From Asterias rubens (lineage: Eukaryota > Echinodermata > Asteroidea > Forcipulatida > Asteriidae): 64,000 nucleotides of DNA. A program made the translations under genes and the position numbers. The stretch is from NCBI RefSeq assembly GCF_902459465.1, contig NW_022985710.1, positions 1 through 64,000 of the forward strand, given 5' to 3'. The notes beneath the pieces were generated by a model. The model did no database searches. It was not told where the DNA came from and saw nothing but the letters and a program-made list of their open reading frames with translations. Shown here piece after piece: positions 1 to 12,862 of the stretch; within the stretch, counting starts at the first letter, position 1, and every line of letters begins with the position of its first letter.

Positions 1-3000
1 CTATCCAATGGTGCTAAACTTGTTTAGATTGAGCAAGTATTTGGGGTCGAACTGACCAGTTGTAACTTGTGATTTTTTCTGTGCACAAAATCCCATAGGG
101 AGGCTTGTTGAGTTAGCTTCGGAGCACAGCCGCCTACTTGTCATTTTCGTTATCAAGAAGTATGGAAGCCGCCCTAAAACTTTGAAATTCGGATGCAGTG
201 ACATGCCAGCATGACTCAGGTACAAACCGCGTCTCTCTAGCATTTTTAGTTCCAGAATGATTCAAGAGCATAGCTGACAGTTTTTATAAGTCCGGGCTTT
301 TTTTTCAATGAATATATTTTTTCCCATTAATCACCACGCGCCGTGTAAATCATGTATCAAATTCCCCGAATTTTGGGGTGTGTGTCGGGTCCACTCCCTG
401 AACTCTAGCCTCGCTTTGAAAATCCCCACAACACTAAGTTTGATACGAGAGGAAAGCCCTTGATCATGTCTATCCAATGGTGCTAAACTTGTTTAGATTG
501 AGCAAGTATTTGGGGTCGAACTGACCAGTTGTAACTTGTGATTTTTTCTGTGCACAAAATCCCATAGGGAGGCTTGTTGAGTTAGCTTCGGAGCACAGCC
601 GCCTACTTGTCATTTTCGTTATCAAGAAGTATGGAAGCCGCCCTAAAACTTTGAAATTCGGATGCAGTGACATGCCAGCATGACTCAGGTACAAACCGCG
701 TCTCTCTAGCATTTTTAGTTCCAGAATGATTTAAGAGCATAGCTGGCAGTTTTTATAAGTCCGGGCTTTTTTTTCAATGAATATATTTTTTCCCATTAAT
801 CACCACGCGCCGTGTAAATCATGTATTAAATTCCCCGAATTTTGGGGTGTGTGTCGGGTCCACTCCCTGACCTCTAGCCTCGCTTTGAAAATCCCCACAA
901 CACTAAGTTTGATACGAGAGGAAAGCCCTTGATCATGTCTATCCAATGGTGCTAAACTTGTTTAGATTGAGCAAGTATTTGGGGTCGAACTGACCAGTTG
1001 TAACTTGTGATTTTTTCTGTGCACAAAATCCCATAGGGAGGCTTGTTGAGTTAGCTTCGGAGCACAGCCGCCTACTTGTCATTTTCGTTATCAAGAAGTA
1101 TGGAAGCCGCCCTAAAACTTTGAAATTCGGATGCAGTGACATGCCAGCATGACTCAGGTACAAACCGCGTCTCTCTAGCATTTTTAGTTCCAGAATGATT
1201 CAAGAGCATAGCTGACAGTTTTTATAAGTCCGGGCTTTTTTTTCAATGAATATATTTTTTCCCATTAATCACCACGCGCCGTGTAAATCATGTATTAAAT
1301 TCCCCGAATTTTGGGGTGTGTGTCGGGTCCACTCCCTGACCTCTAGCCTCGCTTTGAAAATCCCCACAACACTAAGTTTGATACGAGAGGAAAGCCCTTG
1401 ATCATGTCTATCCAATGGTGCTAAACTTGTTTAGATTGAGCAAGTATTTGGGGTCGAACTGACCAGTTGTAACTTGTGATTTTTTCTGTGCACAAAATCA
1501 CATAGGGAGGCTTGTTGAGTTAGCTTCGGAGCACAGCCGCCTACTTGTCATTTTCGTTATCAAGAAGTATGGAAGCCGCCCTAAAACTTTGAAATTCGGA
1601 TGCAGTGACATGCCAGCATGACTCAGGTACAAACCGCGTCTCTCTAGCATTTTTAGTTCCAGAATGATTCAAGAGCATAGCTGGCAGTTTTTATAAGTCC
1701 GGGCTTTTTTTTCAATGAATATATTTTTTCCCATTAATCACCACGCGCCGTGTAAATCATGTATTAAATTCCCCGAATTTTGGGGTGTGTGTCGGGTCCA
1801 CTCCCTGACCTCTAGCCTCGCTTTGAAAATCCCCACAACACTAAGTTTGATACGAGAGGAAAGCCCTTGATCATGTCTATCCAATGGTGCTAAACTTGTT
1901 TAGATTGAGCAAGTATTTGGGGTCGAACTGACCAGTTGTAACTTGTGATTTTTTCTGTGCACAAAATCCCATAGGGAGGCTTGTTGAGTTAGCTTCGGAG
2001 CACAGCCGCCTACTTGTCATTTTCGTTATCAAGAAGTATGGAAGCCGCCCTAAAACTTTGAAATTCGGATGCAGTGACATGCCAGCATGACTCAGGTACA
2101 AACCGCGTCTCTCTAGCATTTTTAGTTCCAGAATGATTCAAGAGCATAGCTGACAGTTTTTATAAGTCCGGGCTTTTTTTTCAATGAATATATTTTTTCC
2201 CATTAATCACCACGCGCCGTGTAAATCATGTATTAAATTCCCCGAATTTTGGGGTGTGTGTCGGGTCCACTCCCTGACCTCTAGCCTCGCTTTGAAAATC
2301 CCCACAACACTAAGTTTGATACGAGAGGAAAGCCCTTGATCATGTCTATCCAATGGTGCTAAACTTGTTTAGATTGAGCAAGTATTTGGGGTCGAACTGA
2401 CCAGTTGTAACTTGTGATTTTTTCTGTGCACAAAATCCCATAGGGAGGCTTGTTGAGTTAGCTTCGGAGCACAGCCGCCTACTTGTCATTTTCGTTATCA
2501 AGAAGTATGGAAGCCGCCCTAAAACTTTGAAATTCGGATGCAGTGACATGCCAGCATGACTCAGGTACAAACCGCGTCTCTCTAGCATTTTTAGTTCCAG
2601 AATGATTGAAGAGCATAGCTGGCAGTTTTTATAAGTCCGGGCTTTTTTTTCAATGAATATATTTTTTCCCATTAATCACCACGCGCCGTGTAAATCATGT
2701 ATTAAATTCCCCGAATTTTGGGGTGTGTGTCGGGTCCACTCCCTGACCTCTAGCCTCGCTTTGAAAATCCCCACAACACTAAGTTTGATACGAGAGGAAA
2801 GCCCTTGATCATGTCTATCCAATGGTGCTAAACTTGTTTCAGATTGAGCAAGTATTTGGGGTCGAACTGACCAGTTGTAACTTGTGATTTTTTCTGTGCA
2901 CAAAATCCCATAGGGAGGCTTGTTGAGTTAGCTTCGGAGCACAGCCGCCTACTTGTCATTTTCGTTATCAAGAAGTATGGAAGCCGCCCTAAAACTTTGA

Positions 3001-6000
3001 AATTCGGATGCAGTGACATGCCAGCATGACTCAGGTACAAACCGCGTCTCTCTAGCATTTTTAGTTCCAGAATGATTCAAGAGCATAGCTGGCAGTTTTT
3101 ATAAGTCCGGGCTTTTTTTTCAATGAATATATTTTTTCCCATTAATCACCACGCGCCGTGTAAATCATGTATTAAATTCCCCGAGTTTTGGGGTGTGTGT
3201 CGGGTCCACTCCCTGACCTCTAGCCTCGCTTTGAAAATCCCACAACACTAAGTTTGATACGAGAGGAAAGCCCTTGATCATGTCTATCCAATGGTGCTAA
3301 ACTTGTTTAGATTGAGCAAGTATTTGGGGTCGAACTGACCAGTTGTAACTTGTGATTTTTTCTGTGCACAAAATCCCATAGGGAGGCTTGTTGAGTTAGC
3401 TTCGGAGCACAGCCGCCTACTTGTCATTTTCGTTATCAAGAAGTATGGAAGCCGCCCTAAACTTTGAAATTCGGATGCAGTGACATGCCAGCATGACTCA
3501 GGTACAAACCGCGTCTCTCTAGCATTTTTAGTTCCAGAATGATTCAAGAGCATAGCTGACAGTTTTTATAAGTCCGGGCTTTTTTTTCAATGAATATATT
3601 TTTTCCCATTAATCACCACGCGCCGTGTAAATCATGTATTAAATTCCCGAATTTTGGGGTGTGTGTCGGGTCCACTCCCTGACCTCTAGCCTCGCTTTGA
3701 AAATCCCCACAACACTAAGTTTGATACGAGAGGAAAGCCCTTGATCATGTCTATCAATGGTGCTAAACTTGTTTAGATTGAGCAAGTATTTGGGGTCGAA
3801 CTGACCAGTTGTAACTTGTGATTTTTTCTGTGCACAAAATCCCATAGGGAGGCTTGATGAGTTAGCTTCGGAGCACAGCCGCCTACTTGTCATTTTCGTT
3901 ATCAAGAAGTATGGAAGCCGCCCTAAAACTTTGAAATTCGGATGCAGTGACATGTCAGCATGACTCAGGTACAAACCGCGTCTCTCTAGCATTTTTAGTT
4001 CCAGAATGATTTAAGAGCATAGCTGGCAGTTTTTATAAGTCCGGGCTTTTTTTTCAATGAATATATTTTTTCCCCTTAATCACCACGCGCCGTGTAAATC
4101 ATGTATTAAATTCCCCAAATTTTGGGGTGTGTGTCGGGTCCACTCCCTGACCTCTAGCCTCGCTCTGAAAATCTCCACAACACTAAGTTTGATACGAGTG
4201 GAAAGCCCTTGATCATGTCTATCCAATGGTGCTAAACTTGTTTAGATTGAGCAAGTATTTGATGTCGAATTGACCAGTTGTAAGTTGTGATTTTTTCTGT
4301 GCACAAAATCCCATAGGGAGGCTTGTTGAGTTAGCGTCGGAGCACAGCCGCCTACTTGTCATTTTCGTTATCAAGAAGTATGGAAGCCGCCCTAAAACTT
4401 TGTAATTCGGATGCAGTGACATGCCAGCATGACTCAGGTACAAACCGCGTCTCTTTAGCATTTTTAGTTCCAGAATGATTCAAGAGCATAGCTGACAGTT
4501 TTTATAAGTCCGGGCTTTTTTTTTCAATGAATATATTTTTTCCCATTAATCCACGCGCCGTGTAAATCATGTATTAAATTCCGCGAATTTGGGGGTGTGT
4601 GTCGGGTCCACTCCCTGAACTCTAGCCTCGTTTTGAAAATCCCCACAACACTAAGTTTGATACGAGAGGAAAGCCCTTGATTATGTCTATCCAATGGTGC
4701 TAAACTTGTTTAGATTGAGCAAGTATTTGAGGTCGAATTGACCAGTTGTAACTTGTGATTTTTTCTGTGCACAAAATCCTATAGGGAGGCTTGTTGAGTT
4801 AGCTTCGGAGCACAGCCGCCTACTTGTCATTTTCGTTATCAAGAAGTATCGAAGCCGCCCTAAAACTTTGAAATTCGGATGCAGTGACATGCCAGCATGA
4901 CTCAGGTACAAACCGCGTCTCTCTAGCATTTTTAGTTCCAGAATGATTCAAGAGCATAGCTGACAGGTTTTAGGGCTTTAGGGCAAGTCCGGGCTTTTTT
5001 TTCAATGAATATAGATTTTTCCCATTAATCACCACGCGCCGTGTAAATCATGTATTAAATTCCCCGAATTTCGGGGTGTGTGTCGGGTCCACTCCCTGAC
5101 CTCTAGCCTCGCTTTGAAAATCCCACAACACTAAGTTTGATACGAGAGGAAAGCCCTTGATCATGTCTATCCAATGGTGCTAAACTTGTTTAGATTGAGC
5201 AAGTATTTGAGGTCGAATTGACCAGTTGTAACTTGTGATTTTTTCTGTGCACAAAATCCCATAGGGAGGCTTGTTGAGTTAGCTTCGGAGCACAGCCGCC
5301 TACTTGTCATTTTCGTTATCAAGAAGTATGGAAGCCGCCCTTTAAACTTTGATATTCGGATGCAGTGGCATGCCAGCATGACTCAGGTACAAACCGCGTC
5401 TCTCTAGCATTTTTAGTTCCAGAATGATTCAAGAGCATAGCTGAAAGTTTTTATAAGTCCGGGCTTTTTTTTCAATGAATATACTTTTTCCCATTAATCA
5501 CCACGCGCCGTGTAAATCATGTATTAAATTCCCCGAATTTTGGGGTGTGTGTCGGGTCCACTCCCTGACCTCTAGCCTCGCTTTGAAAATCCCCACAACA
5601 CTAAGTTTGATACGAGACGAAAGCCCTTGATCATGTTTATCAAATGGTGCTAAACTTGTTTAGATTGAGCAAGTATTTGGGGTCGAACTGACCAGTTGTA
5701 ACTTATAATTTTTTCTGTGCACAAAATCCCATAGGGGGGCTTGATGAGTTAGCTTCGGAGCACAGCCGCCTACTTGTCATTTTCGTTATCAAGAAGTATG
5801 GAAGCCGCCCTAAAACTTTGAAATTCGGATGCAGTGACATGTCAGCATGACTCAGGTACAAACCGCGTCTCTCTAGCATTTTTAGTTCCAGAATGATTTA
5901 AGAGCATAGCTGGCAGTTTTTATAAGTCCGGGCTTTTTTTTCAATGAATATATTTTTTCCCCTTAATCACCACGCGCCGTGTAAATCATGTATTAAATTC

Positions 6001-7787
6001 CCCAAATTTTGGGGTGTGTGTCGGGTCCACTCCCTGACCTCTAGCCTCGCTCTGAAAATCTCCACAACACTAAGTTTGATACGAGTGGAAAGCCCTTGAT
6101 CATGTCTATCCAATGGTGCTAAACTTGTTTAGATTGAGCAAATATTTGATGTCGAATTGACCAGTTGTAAGTTGTGATTTTTTCTGTGCACAAAATCCCA
6201 TAGGGAGGCTTGTTGAGTTAGCGTCGGAGCACAGCCGCCTACTTGTCATTTTCGTTATCAAGAAGTATGGAGCCGCCCTAAAACTTTAAAATTCGGATGC
6301 AGTGACATGTCAGCATGACTCAGGTACAAACCGCGTCTCTCTAGCATTTTAAGTTCCAGAATGATTTAAGAAAGAGCATAGCTGGCAGTTTTTATAAGTC
6401 CGGGCTTTTTTTTCAATGAATATATTTTTTCCCATTAATCACCACGCGCCGTGTAAATCATGTATCAAATTCCCCGAATTTTGGGGTTTGTGTCGGGTCC
6501 ACTCCCTGACCTCTAGCCTCGCTTTGAAAATCCCCACAACACTAAGTTTGATACGAGAGGAAAGCCCTCGATCATGTCTATACAATGGTGCTAAACTTGT
6601 TTAGATTGAGCAAGTATTTGGGGTCGAACTGACCAGTTGTAACTTGTGATTTTTTTCTGTGCACACAATCCCATAGGGAGGCTTGATGAGTTAGCTTCGG
6701 AGCACAGCCGCCTACTTGTCATTTTCGTTATCAAGAAGTATGGAAGCCGCCCTAAAACTTTGAAATTCGGATGCAGTGACATGCCAGCATGACTCAGGTA
6801 CAAACCGCGTTTCTCTAGCATTGTTAGTTCCAGAATGATTTAAGAGCATAGCTGGCAGTTTTTATAAGTCCGGGCTTTTTTTTCAATGAATATATTTTTT
6901 TCCCATTAATCACCGCGCCGTGTAAATCATGTATTAAATTCCCCGAATTTTGGGGTGTGTGTCGGGTCCACTCCCTGACCTCTAGCCTCGCTTTGAAAAT
7001 CCCCACAGCACTAAGTTTGATACGAGAGGAAAGCCCTTGATCATGTCTATCCAATGGTGCTAAACTTGTTTAGATTGAGCAAGTATTTGAGGTCGAATTG
7101 ACCAGTTGTAACTTGTGATTTTTTCTGTGCACAAAATCCCATAGGGAGGCTTGTTAAATTAGCTTCGGACCACAGCCGCCTACTTGTCATTTTCGTTATC
7201 AAGAAGTATCGAAGCCACCCTAAAATTTTGAAATTCGGATGCAGTGACATGCCAGCATGACTCAGGTACAAACCGCGTCTCTCTAGCATTTCTAGTTCCA
7301 GAATGATTCAAGAGCATAGCTGACAGGTTTTAGGGCTTTAGGGCAAGTCCGGGCTTTTTTTTCAATGAATATATATTTTTCCCATTAATCACCACGCGCC
7401 GTGTAAATCATGTATTAAATTCCCCGAATTTTGGGGTGTGTGTCGGGTCCACTCCCTGAACTCTAGCCTCGTCTTGAAAATCCCCACAACACTAAGTGTG
7501 ATACGAGAGGAAAGCCCTTGATCATGTCTATCCAATGGTGCTAAACTTGTTTAGATTGAGCAAGTATTTGGGGTCGAACTGACCAGTTGTAACTTGTGAT
7601 TTTTTCTGTGCACAAAATCCCATAGGGAGGCTTGTTGAGTTAGCTTCGGAGCACAGCCGCCTACTTGTCATTTTCGTTATCAAGAAGTATGGAAGCCGCC
7701 CTAAAACTTTGAAATTCGTTATAGCAAATAACTGACAGTTTTTATAAGTCCGGGCTTTTTTTTCAATGAATATATTTTTTCCCATTA
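1..7787. repeat. Satellite array, 17 tandem units of ~469 bp
   Basis: Units begin at about 1, 470, 939, 1408, 1877, 2346, 2815, 3284, 3751, 4219, 4687, 5167, 5637, 6106, 6578, 7047 and 7528. The array runs off the left edge of the window. Units 1-8 are almost identical; units 9-17 carry many substitutions and small indels, the usual pattern of a homogenised core and a decaying edge. Units 11 and 16 share a small GGGCTTTA-type insertion, and units 9-10 resemble units 13-14. The last unit lacks an internal segment and stops at CCATTAA, where a transposable element begins. Each unit has an open minus-strand frame of about 80 codons, but unit 4 has an in-frame TGA and several others are shifted, so I do not call it a gene. 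Confidence 0.95.
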
Positions 7788-8113
7788 AAGGCACTGGACA
7801 CTATTTGGTAAATGTCAAAGACCAGTCTTCTACAAACCTGTGAAAATTTGGGTTCAATTGGTCATCAAAGTTGCAAGAGAATAGGGAAAGAAAAACACAC
7901 TTGCTGCAAAAGTTTGTTTGCTTTTCAGATGCAAAGACTTCAGCCTGAAGTCTTTTATTATTTTTGTGAGAAATTACCTTTTTCTTTACTTCAGAGGGAG
8001 CCGTTTCTTACAATGTTTTAAACTATCAAAATCTCTCCAATGCTCGTTACTAAGTAAGTTATTTATGCTAACAATTATTTTGAGTAAATACCAATAGTGT
8101 TCAGTGCCTCTAA
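7786..8113. mobile_element. TTAA-flanked short inverted-repeat element (family A), degenerate
   Basis: It starts TTAA-AGGCACTGGACACTA inside the last satellite unit and ends near CAGTGCCTCTAA. Internal blocks are shared with the better copies in this window (CAGAGGGAGCCGTTTCT, TTTTGAGTAA). The left end occupies a TTAA present in every intact satellite unit, which fits a TTAA-targeting (piggyBac-like) mover. No transposase is present. Confidence 0.8.
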
Positions 8114-8116
8114 AAG

Positions 8117-8488
8117 AACCTGTGAACCAACAGGTGAAATATCCGTCATACTTTGGCGTCTTTATCTCAACTTTCATTGGATTAAAACAGCCATCGTAAA
8201 ATTATTCGATTTTGACTGTACTCTAATTTCAGAAACGGCAGCGTCATTATGGATGCCAACTGGAATTTACTGAGAGGCTAACAATTATTTTGAGTAATAA
8301 CTAATTGTGTTCAGTGCCTTTAAACGTTCTCGTACAGAATTGTGACAACCTCATCTCGTTCTTGAGCGTTTATGGCCTCAGTAAATTCCAGTTTGGCATC
8401 CACAATAATGCTGCCTTGCAATGATGAAAGCCAAGATAAAGACGCAAAATTATGACAGATATTTCACCTTTTTGGTCACAGTTGGTTT
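8117..8488. repeat. Foldback with ~120-160 bp diverged arms
   Basis: The left arm (8117-8278) and right arm (8372-8488) are reverse complements with mismatches: for example GGTGAAATATCCGTCAT near 8132 and its complement near 8450, and GGATGCCAACTGGAATTTAC near 8251 against its complement near 8385. The loop holds a family A terminal fragment (8279-8323) ending TTCAGTGCCTTTAA. Confidence 0.75.
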
Positions 8489-8630
8489 TTAAAGACAACG
8501 GACACTATTGGTTATTGTCAAAGACAAGTCTTCTCCCTTGCTGTATCCCAACATTAGATAAAATAACAAACCTGTAAAAATTTTGGCTCAATCGGTAGTC
8601 GAAGTTGTGCGATAATAATGAAAGAAAAAA
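8489..8630 (+). mobile_element. Family A element, 5' half only
   Basis: It begins TTAA-AGACAACGGACACTATTGG and keeps the GTCAAAGACAAGTCTTCTC and AACAAACCTGTAAAAATTTT blocks in family order. It then stops after GAAAGAAAAAACG, without the central palindrome or the 3' half. Confidence 0.75.
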
Positions 8631-8851
8631 CGTTATTTCACTCACTTTGTAAGCGTTTCACTTACTTTATGAACTAATTAGGTGTACTGACTATAAATCT
8701 TCACAGGTATCACAGTTGCAAAAGTGAATCTTATTTACAAAAGGAATGCTTTTCAAGCTTTGTTACTTCATGACGTCAGTGACAATATAAAAAACGTGTA
8801 ATAGTTTGAAATAACTTTTGAAATATTTTGTAATAACTTTGTGGAAACAAG

Positions 8852-8999
8852 GTCAAAGTTGGTTCCTGTTGACAAGAACACCGTGGCGTTGGAGATGCTG
8901 GACGAACCAACTTTCTGCCGTAGGAGGCGTCGCTTGTCAGACCATGGAATCCTTCCTGCTGTCGAAATACATGAGGAATGGTATGCCGCCCAAACCAGG
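8852..8999 (+). CDS. Possible internal coding exon, unknown protein
   Basis: The segment is bounded by ACAAG before it and CCAG|GTATGT after it, a good donor. The open frame encodes a hydrophilic stretch including VPVDKNTVALEMLDEPTF, then a basic run RRRRRLS resembling a kinase A phosphorylation site, then AVEIHEEWYAAQT. Composition and codon use look coding, unlike the AT-rich surroundings. The acceptor side has a weak pyrimidine tract. The exon would leave phase 2, which does not match the coding-like segment at 9213, so either an exon is missed between them or one is not coding. I do not recognise the protein; it could be a cytoplasmic tail of a membrane protein. Confidence 0.35.
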
Positions 9000-9212
9000 T
9001 ATGTTGGAAGAGTAAACGGGGAAAATTTTAGTTTAGGCAATCTTTAGTGAGCAAAAATGTGCAAAAATGTGCTAAAAACTAAGTGTTCAAGTTTGAAAGT
9101 TCTTCGGCGACCATTCGTAGGTCATATAGGAATGTTAATCTCAGTATAAGAATTTGACATTAAGTAGCAACAAAAATGTTGTGCCATGTTTTTGCTGATC
9201 AACACCCCGAAG

Positions 9213-9413
9213 GGAACGGGGGTCCAGCCTCCGATTGCCCCGGTAGTAGCACCTTCCGATAAGCCGCAAGAGCCGGGGGTTGACGCTCCGGACAACGGTA
9301 TCTCAAACAAAGCGTTCTTGGAGGATGAAGGGGAGATCGTCGCGACCGCTGATGCCGAGAATGGCGAGCCGGACATAGAAGGGAAATCTGGGGTGGCAAA
9401 GAAGATAATCTAA
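9213..9413 (+). CDS. Possible terminal coding exon, acidic low-complexity tail
   Basis: An open frame, GC-rich against its neighbours, encodes GTGVQPPIAPVVAPSDKPQE, then an acidic region (EDEGEIVATADAENGEPD), and ends GVAKKII before a TAA at 9411-9413. The Pro/Ala/Asp/Glu-rich, disordered composition and the abrupt return to AT-rich DNA after the stop suggest a real C-terminal exon. Candidate acceptors at 9211-9212 (GAAG) and 9226-9227 (CCAG) both give phase 0. No homology is recognised. It may belong to the same gene as 8852-8999 on grounds of strand and proximity only. Confidence 0.35.
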   Translation, partial: GTGVQPPIAPVVAPSDKPQEPGVDAPDNGISNKAFLEDEGEIVATADAENGEPDIEGKSGVAKKII

Positions 9414-9419
9414 GTATAA

Positions 9420-11204
9420 AATATTTTTTGCGATTATTTTTGCCATAATAGCACTTCTTTTTATTTTTCTTCCTTTTAAGATTTGTCTCTCCAGTTACAA
9501 ATTTGTTGGGAGAAGGCGTTACATTTTTACAAAATGTTTGGGTCCATTTTAATAATAACACCTTCCTATGTATGACTTTATTATAGTCTGTCCTTTAGAT
9601 TATAGGTCTAGACCTAAAGCAGAAACATGGTAACTTTGGCTCTGGCTTCGGTTCCAACTTAAATCTTCCCTGGGTCGACCCCGGTGTGTGGTGGGTTTTT
9701 TTGCCAGGACAAACGTGTGCAGATAATTACCCACGTTTTGGTCGACCCAGGAAGCTAAACGAACGCACCCAATTAATGTAGGCAATAGTGTACAGGGTAC
9801 CCGTCCAAGTGATCTCATTTATGGAAAGCATGACATGCCCCATATAGGGGCAGAGGGTACCCCCAACCAATCCCCATTTTACCAGCACACTATTGTCCTC
9901 TTGTACATAAGTACCCACCCCCTCCCTCCCCCAATTCTCTACAGAATTCCTGATATTCCAAGCACACATTGAAAGCACGATAAATGGGCACCAATGCTGA
10001 AAGTCGCCGTTGACTATAATTATGTACAATTTGTATTAATGTAATATGTGTTGTTTTAGTCCTCAACTATTGTAAACGGTTTTTTAGAATTTTAAAGAAG
10101 TAAAGAGACACGAGGCTGGCTGTCAGTTTTTAGAGTTAACAACAGACCGATATGCGTCACATGACCTACGTGTATAGTGGGTATTGGATGTAAACAAACA
10201 CGGCGCACTGCAAATTCAGAACTAATTGGGGAGGGAAGTGTGTGTGTCTAAGTGAAAACCACATCTATAATTGTAGCGCGTCTTGGGGTGTATCGCGTTG
10301 CTGAGTTACTCCCGCTTGAAATTAGCCACTATACCATTTTTTTGAAAAACGATTTAATAAAAATAAATTGATATTTTGAACTACCATTGTGTGCAAAAGG
10401 ATACAAATTAGACATAAGTATGATCACAAAATTGTTGTATACATATATGCTTCATTGCCTAAAAGTAAGTGTCCTAAAGGTTAACCATGCAACTAAAGAT
10501 CTTTAAAAGATTGTTTTATATTTTTTCATTATTTTATATTTTAAACATTTTCCACATTAAACTGTCCATAACTTATTATTGCATTGGGCGACATGTGACT
10601 CATTTTCACAGAGTGGGTCACATTTATTCCCTATCCTAAACCCTCACGTTAAAAATGTGTATAATCAACTTGTTTTCAGACTCGTGCATTGCAGAATTTG
10701 TTCTTGGCGTTGTAACCCATCAGTTGAAGTCACACACTATACTGGGTCTGATAGACAGTTTTATAGCAACATTTATTTGGTTTTCCATATTTCATGATTC
10801 AGTCCAAACAGGCCGCGTGCTTGACCTTTTGACGGAGTCGCGATAATCCATTGTATGAAATGCATCCACCCTGCGTTTTATTGTTGATGTTATTATTTCA
10901 AATCTGAAATATATTTGGTTTAAAGTTGCTTTTTTGTACAATTTAACATGAGGTTTGTTTCTACTCTCTGGAAGATTGGGATTTAGTTTACTCTCGCTTA
11001 AAAATATATCTTCTAGCACAAGCTGAAATATAACATTATGGTTTTTGCATTCTTTCTGTTTCAAGTTGAAATAAAAGAATACAGTGCAGTATCATAGTCC
11101 AAAGGAAAACAAAGTTGTTTTCTTCTTCAAACTTGCTAGATATAAGGCATACCCCCATTGTGTATTCACTGTCTGATCTGAAACTCATGGGGCATTAAGA
11201 TGGC
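9420..11204. other. Non-coding interval with one hairpin
   Basis: I see no convincing gene. A short palindrome lies at 9603-9616. A hairpin spans 9665-9754, with 15-bp arms CTTCCTGGGTCGACC and complement (one-base bulge on the left) around a 60-base loop. The rest is AT-rich single-copy-looking sequence. Confidence 0.6.
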
Positions 11205-11591
11205 TTTAAAGACACTGGACACTATTGGTAATTGTCAAAGACCAGCCTTCTCGTTTGGTGTATCTCAACATTATTCACCAAATAATAGGCCTGTGAAAAT
11301 TTGAGCTGAATTGGTCGTCGAAGTTGCGAGATATTAATGAAAGGAAAAACACATATGCTTAATTTCGAGACCTCAAAATTTAATTCTGAGGTCTGGAAAT
11401 CAAATTCGTGGAAAATTACGCACACAACTTCGTGTGACAAGGGTTATTTTTTTTTTTCATTATTATCTCGCAACTTCGATGACCGATTGAGCTCAATTTT
11501 TCATATGTTCGTTATTTTATGCACAAGTTGAGATACACCAACTGAGAAGGCTAGTCTTTGACAATTACCAAATGTGTCCACTGCTTTTAAA
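11205..11591. mobile_element. Family A element, both ends of the same type
   Basis: TTTAA-AGACACTGGACACTATTGG starts it and AATGTGTCCACTGCTTTTAA ends it. Both halves are copies of the family's left half (GTCAAAGACCAG and its complement CTAGTCTTTGAC), so the whole element is a near-complete foldback around the central palindrome (GAGACCTCAAAATTTAATTC near 11370). Confidence 0.85.
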
Positions 11592-12133
11592 GCTTTGTTG
11601 CCTTCAAAACTATACACAAGCACATTGGGTTACTCAGATTACTCGGCCTTATTGAATGACGATGAGAACATAACACTTCACGGTTCAGCTTTGGTGTACA
11701 CAAGTATAGACACGAAACAGCGCCCTCGTGTGCACCATATCTTACGTTGTTACAGAGAGTGTTTGGAATGATATTGGACAAATATTTTAGCAGTTAAGTG
11801 ATGATTTACCTATAAGTAAGTTTTGTGTTTTTGTGCAGTTTTTTGACAACAATACGCTGCTTTGTAAACCAAATGTCTAACTGCACAACATGGCGGACCG
11901 TGTGTCCCAAAGACAAAATTAGGTGATTTGATTGACTACTAACTGTAACGACACATAATTAGTTTTGGTGTGCATTAGCAACTCTTGGAAAGGATAAGGA
12001 GCAATTCTTAACAACACTATAATGTTGAGAGATTTGAAGGCAATAACTGTCGGCAATCGTATATTTATTGTACACACTACAACAATCAGACACAAACTTG
12101 ATAAATACTGCATGTTTTATCAAACAACATTTG

Positions 12134-12391
12134 TTAAAGGAACATTACAGAATTGGTTTGCAAGCAAAGTTTGAGATCGATCGGCCATCTGGGTCACGAG
12201 AAAATAGTGAGAATTACGGATTTATTTTAAACACATGTCATGACACGGCAAAACGCGCGGAAACAAGAATGGGTTTTCCCGTTATTTTCTCCCGACTCCG
12301 ATGACCGATTGAACCTAAATTCTCACAGGTTTGTTATTTTATATATTAGTTGTGAAACACGAAGTGTGGGACTTGGACAATACTGTTTACC
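12134..12391. mobile_element. Truncated TTAA-type element of another family
   Basis: It starts TTAA-AGGAACATTACAG and contains GATGACCGATTGAACC and ACAGGTTTGTTATTTTAT blocks reminiscent of family A. It has no right end: the sequence passes into the duplicated lectin unit at 12392. The family assignment is uncertain. Confidence 0.45.
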
Positions 12392-12862
12392 GATCAACAC
12401 AACGTTCTATAAGCAAAATACATTTCTTTAAACTATTTCATTTTGACTGAGCTGTCTCAAAGCAAGTCGCAGCCGTTTTCCTACTTTATTGTTTGTAAAC
12501 TAAAATCTATTCGTGGAGGTTGCCATAACATTTCCATAACTGACTGCCAGTCGTTTCATGCTTATTCAGTAGTAATTTCTACTATAGAAGAACGGCCTGT
12601 GGTATTTTGCAATGAATTACCGGGCAATTTAGGATCCTACACTGTCATGCCTTTCCTGCAAATTTGAGTAGTATTTTGCTGATATGTATATTTTCAATTA
12701 GCATGTCAGGTAACTCCTTCATGACGTGATAGGCATAGCCAGGTTCTAAGTAAAACTACATCCGTCATTTCCGATGTCTAAGGGAATTTTGTCCACCGGA
12801 GATTCTCTTGTGATGCCCTTGCCCTTGGTATTCCCTTGCCATTGGTATTCACTTCCATCAGT

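Noticed and set aside
1-7787. Repeated ~80-codon minus-strand frame in the satellite units as a tandem gene family
   Set aside because: The units are near-identical throughout, so one open frame is copied with them. One unit has an in-frame TGA, others are frameshifted, and differences are not biased to silent sites.
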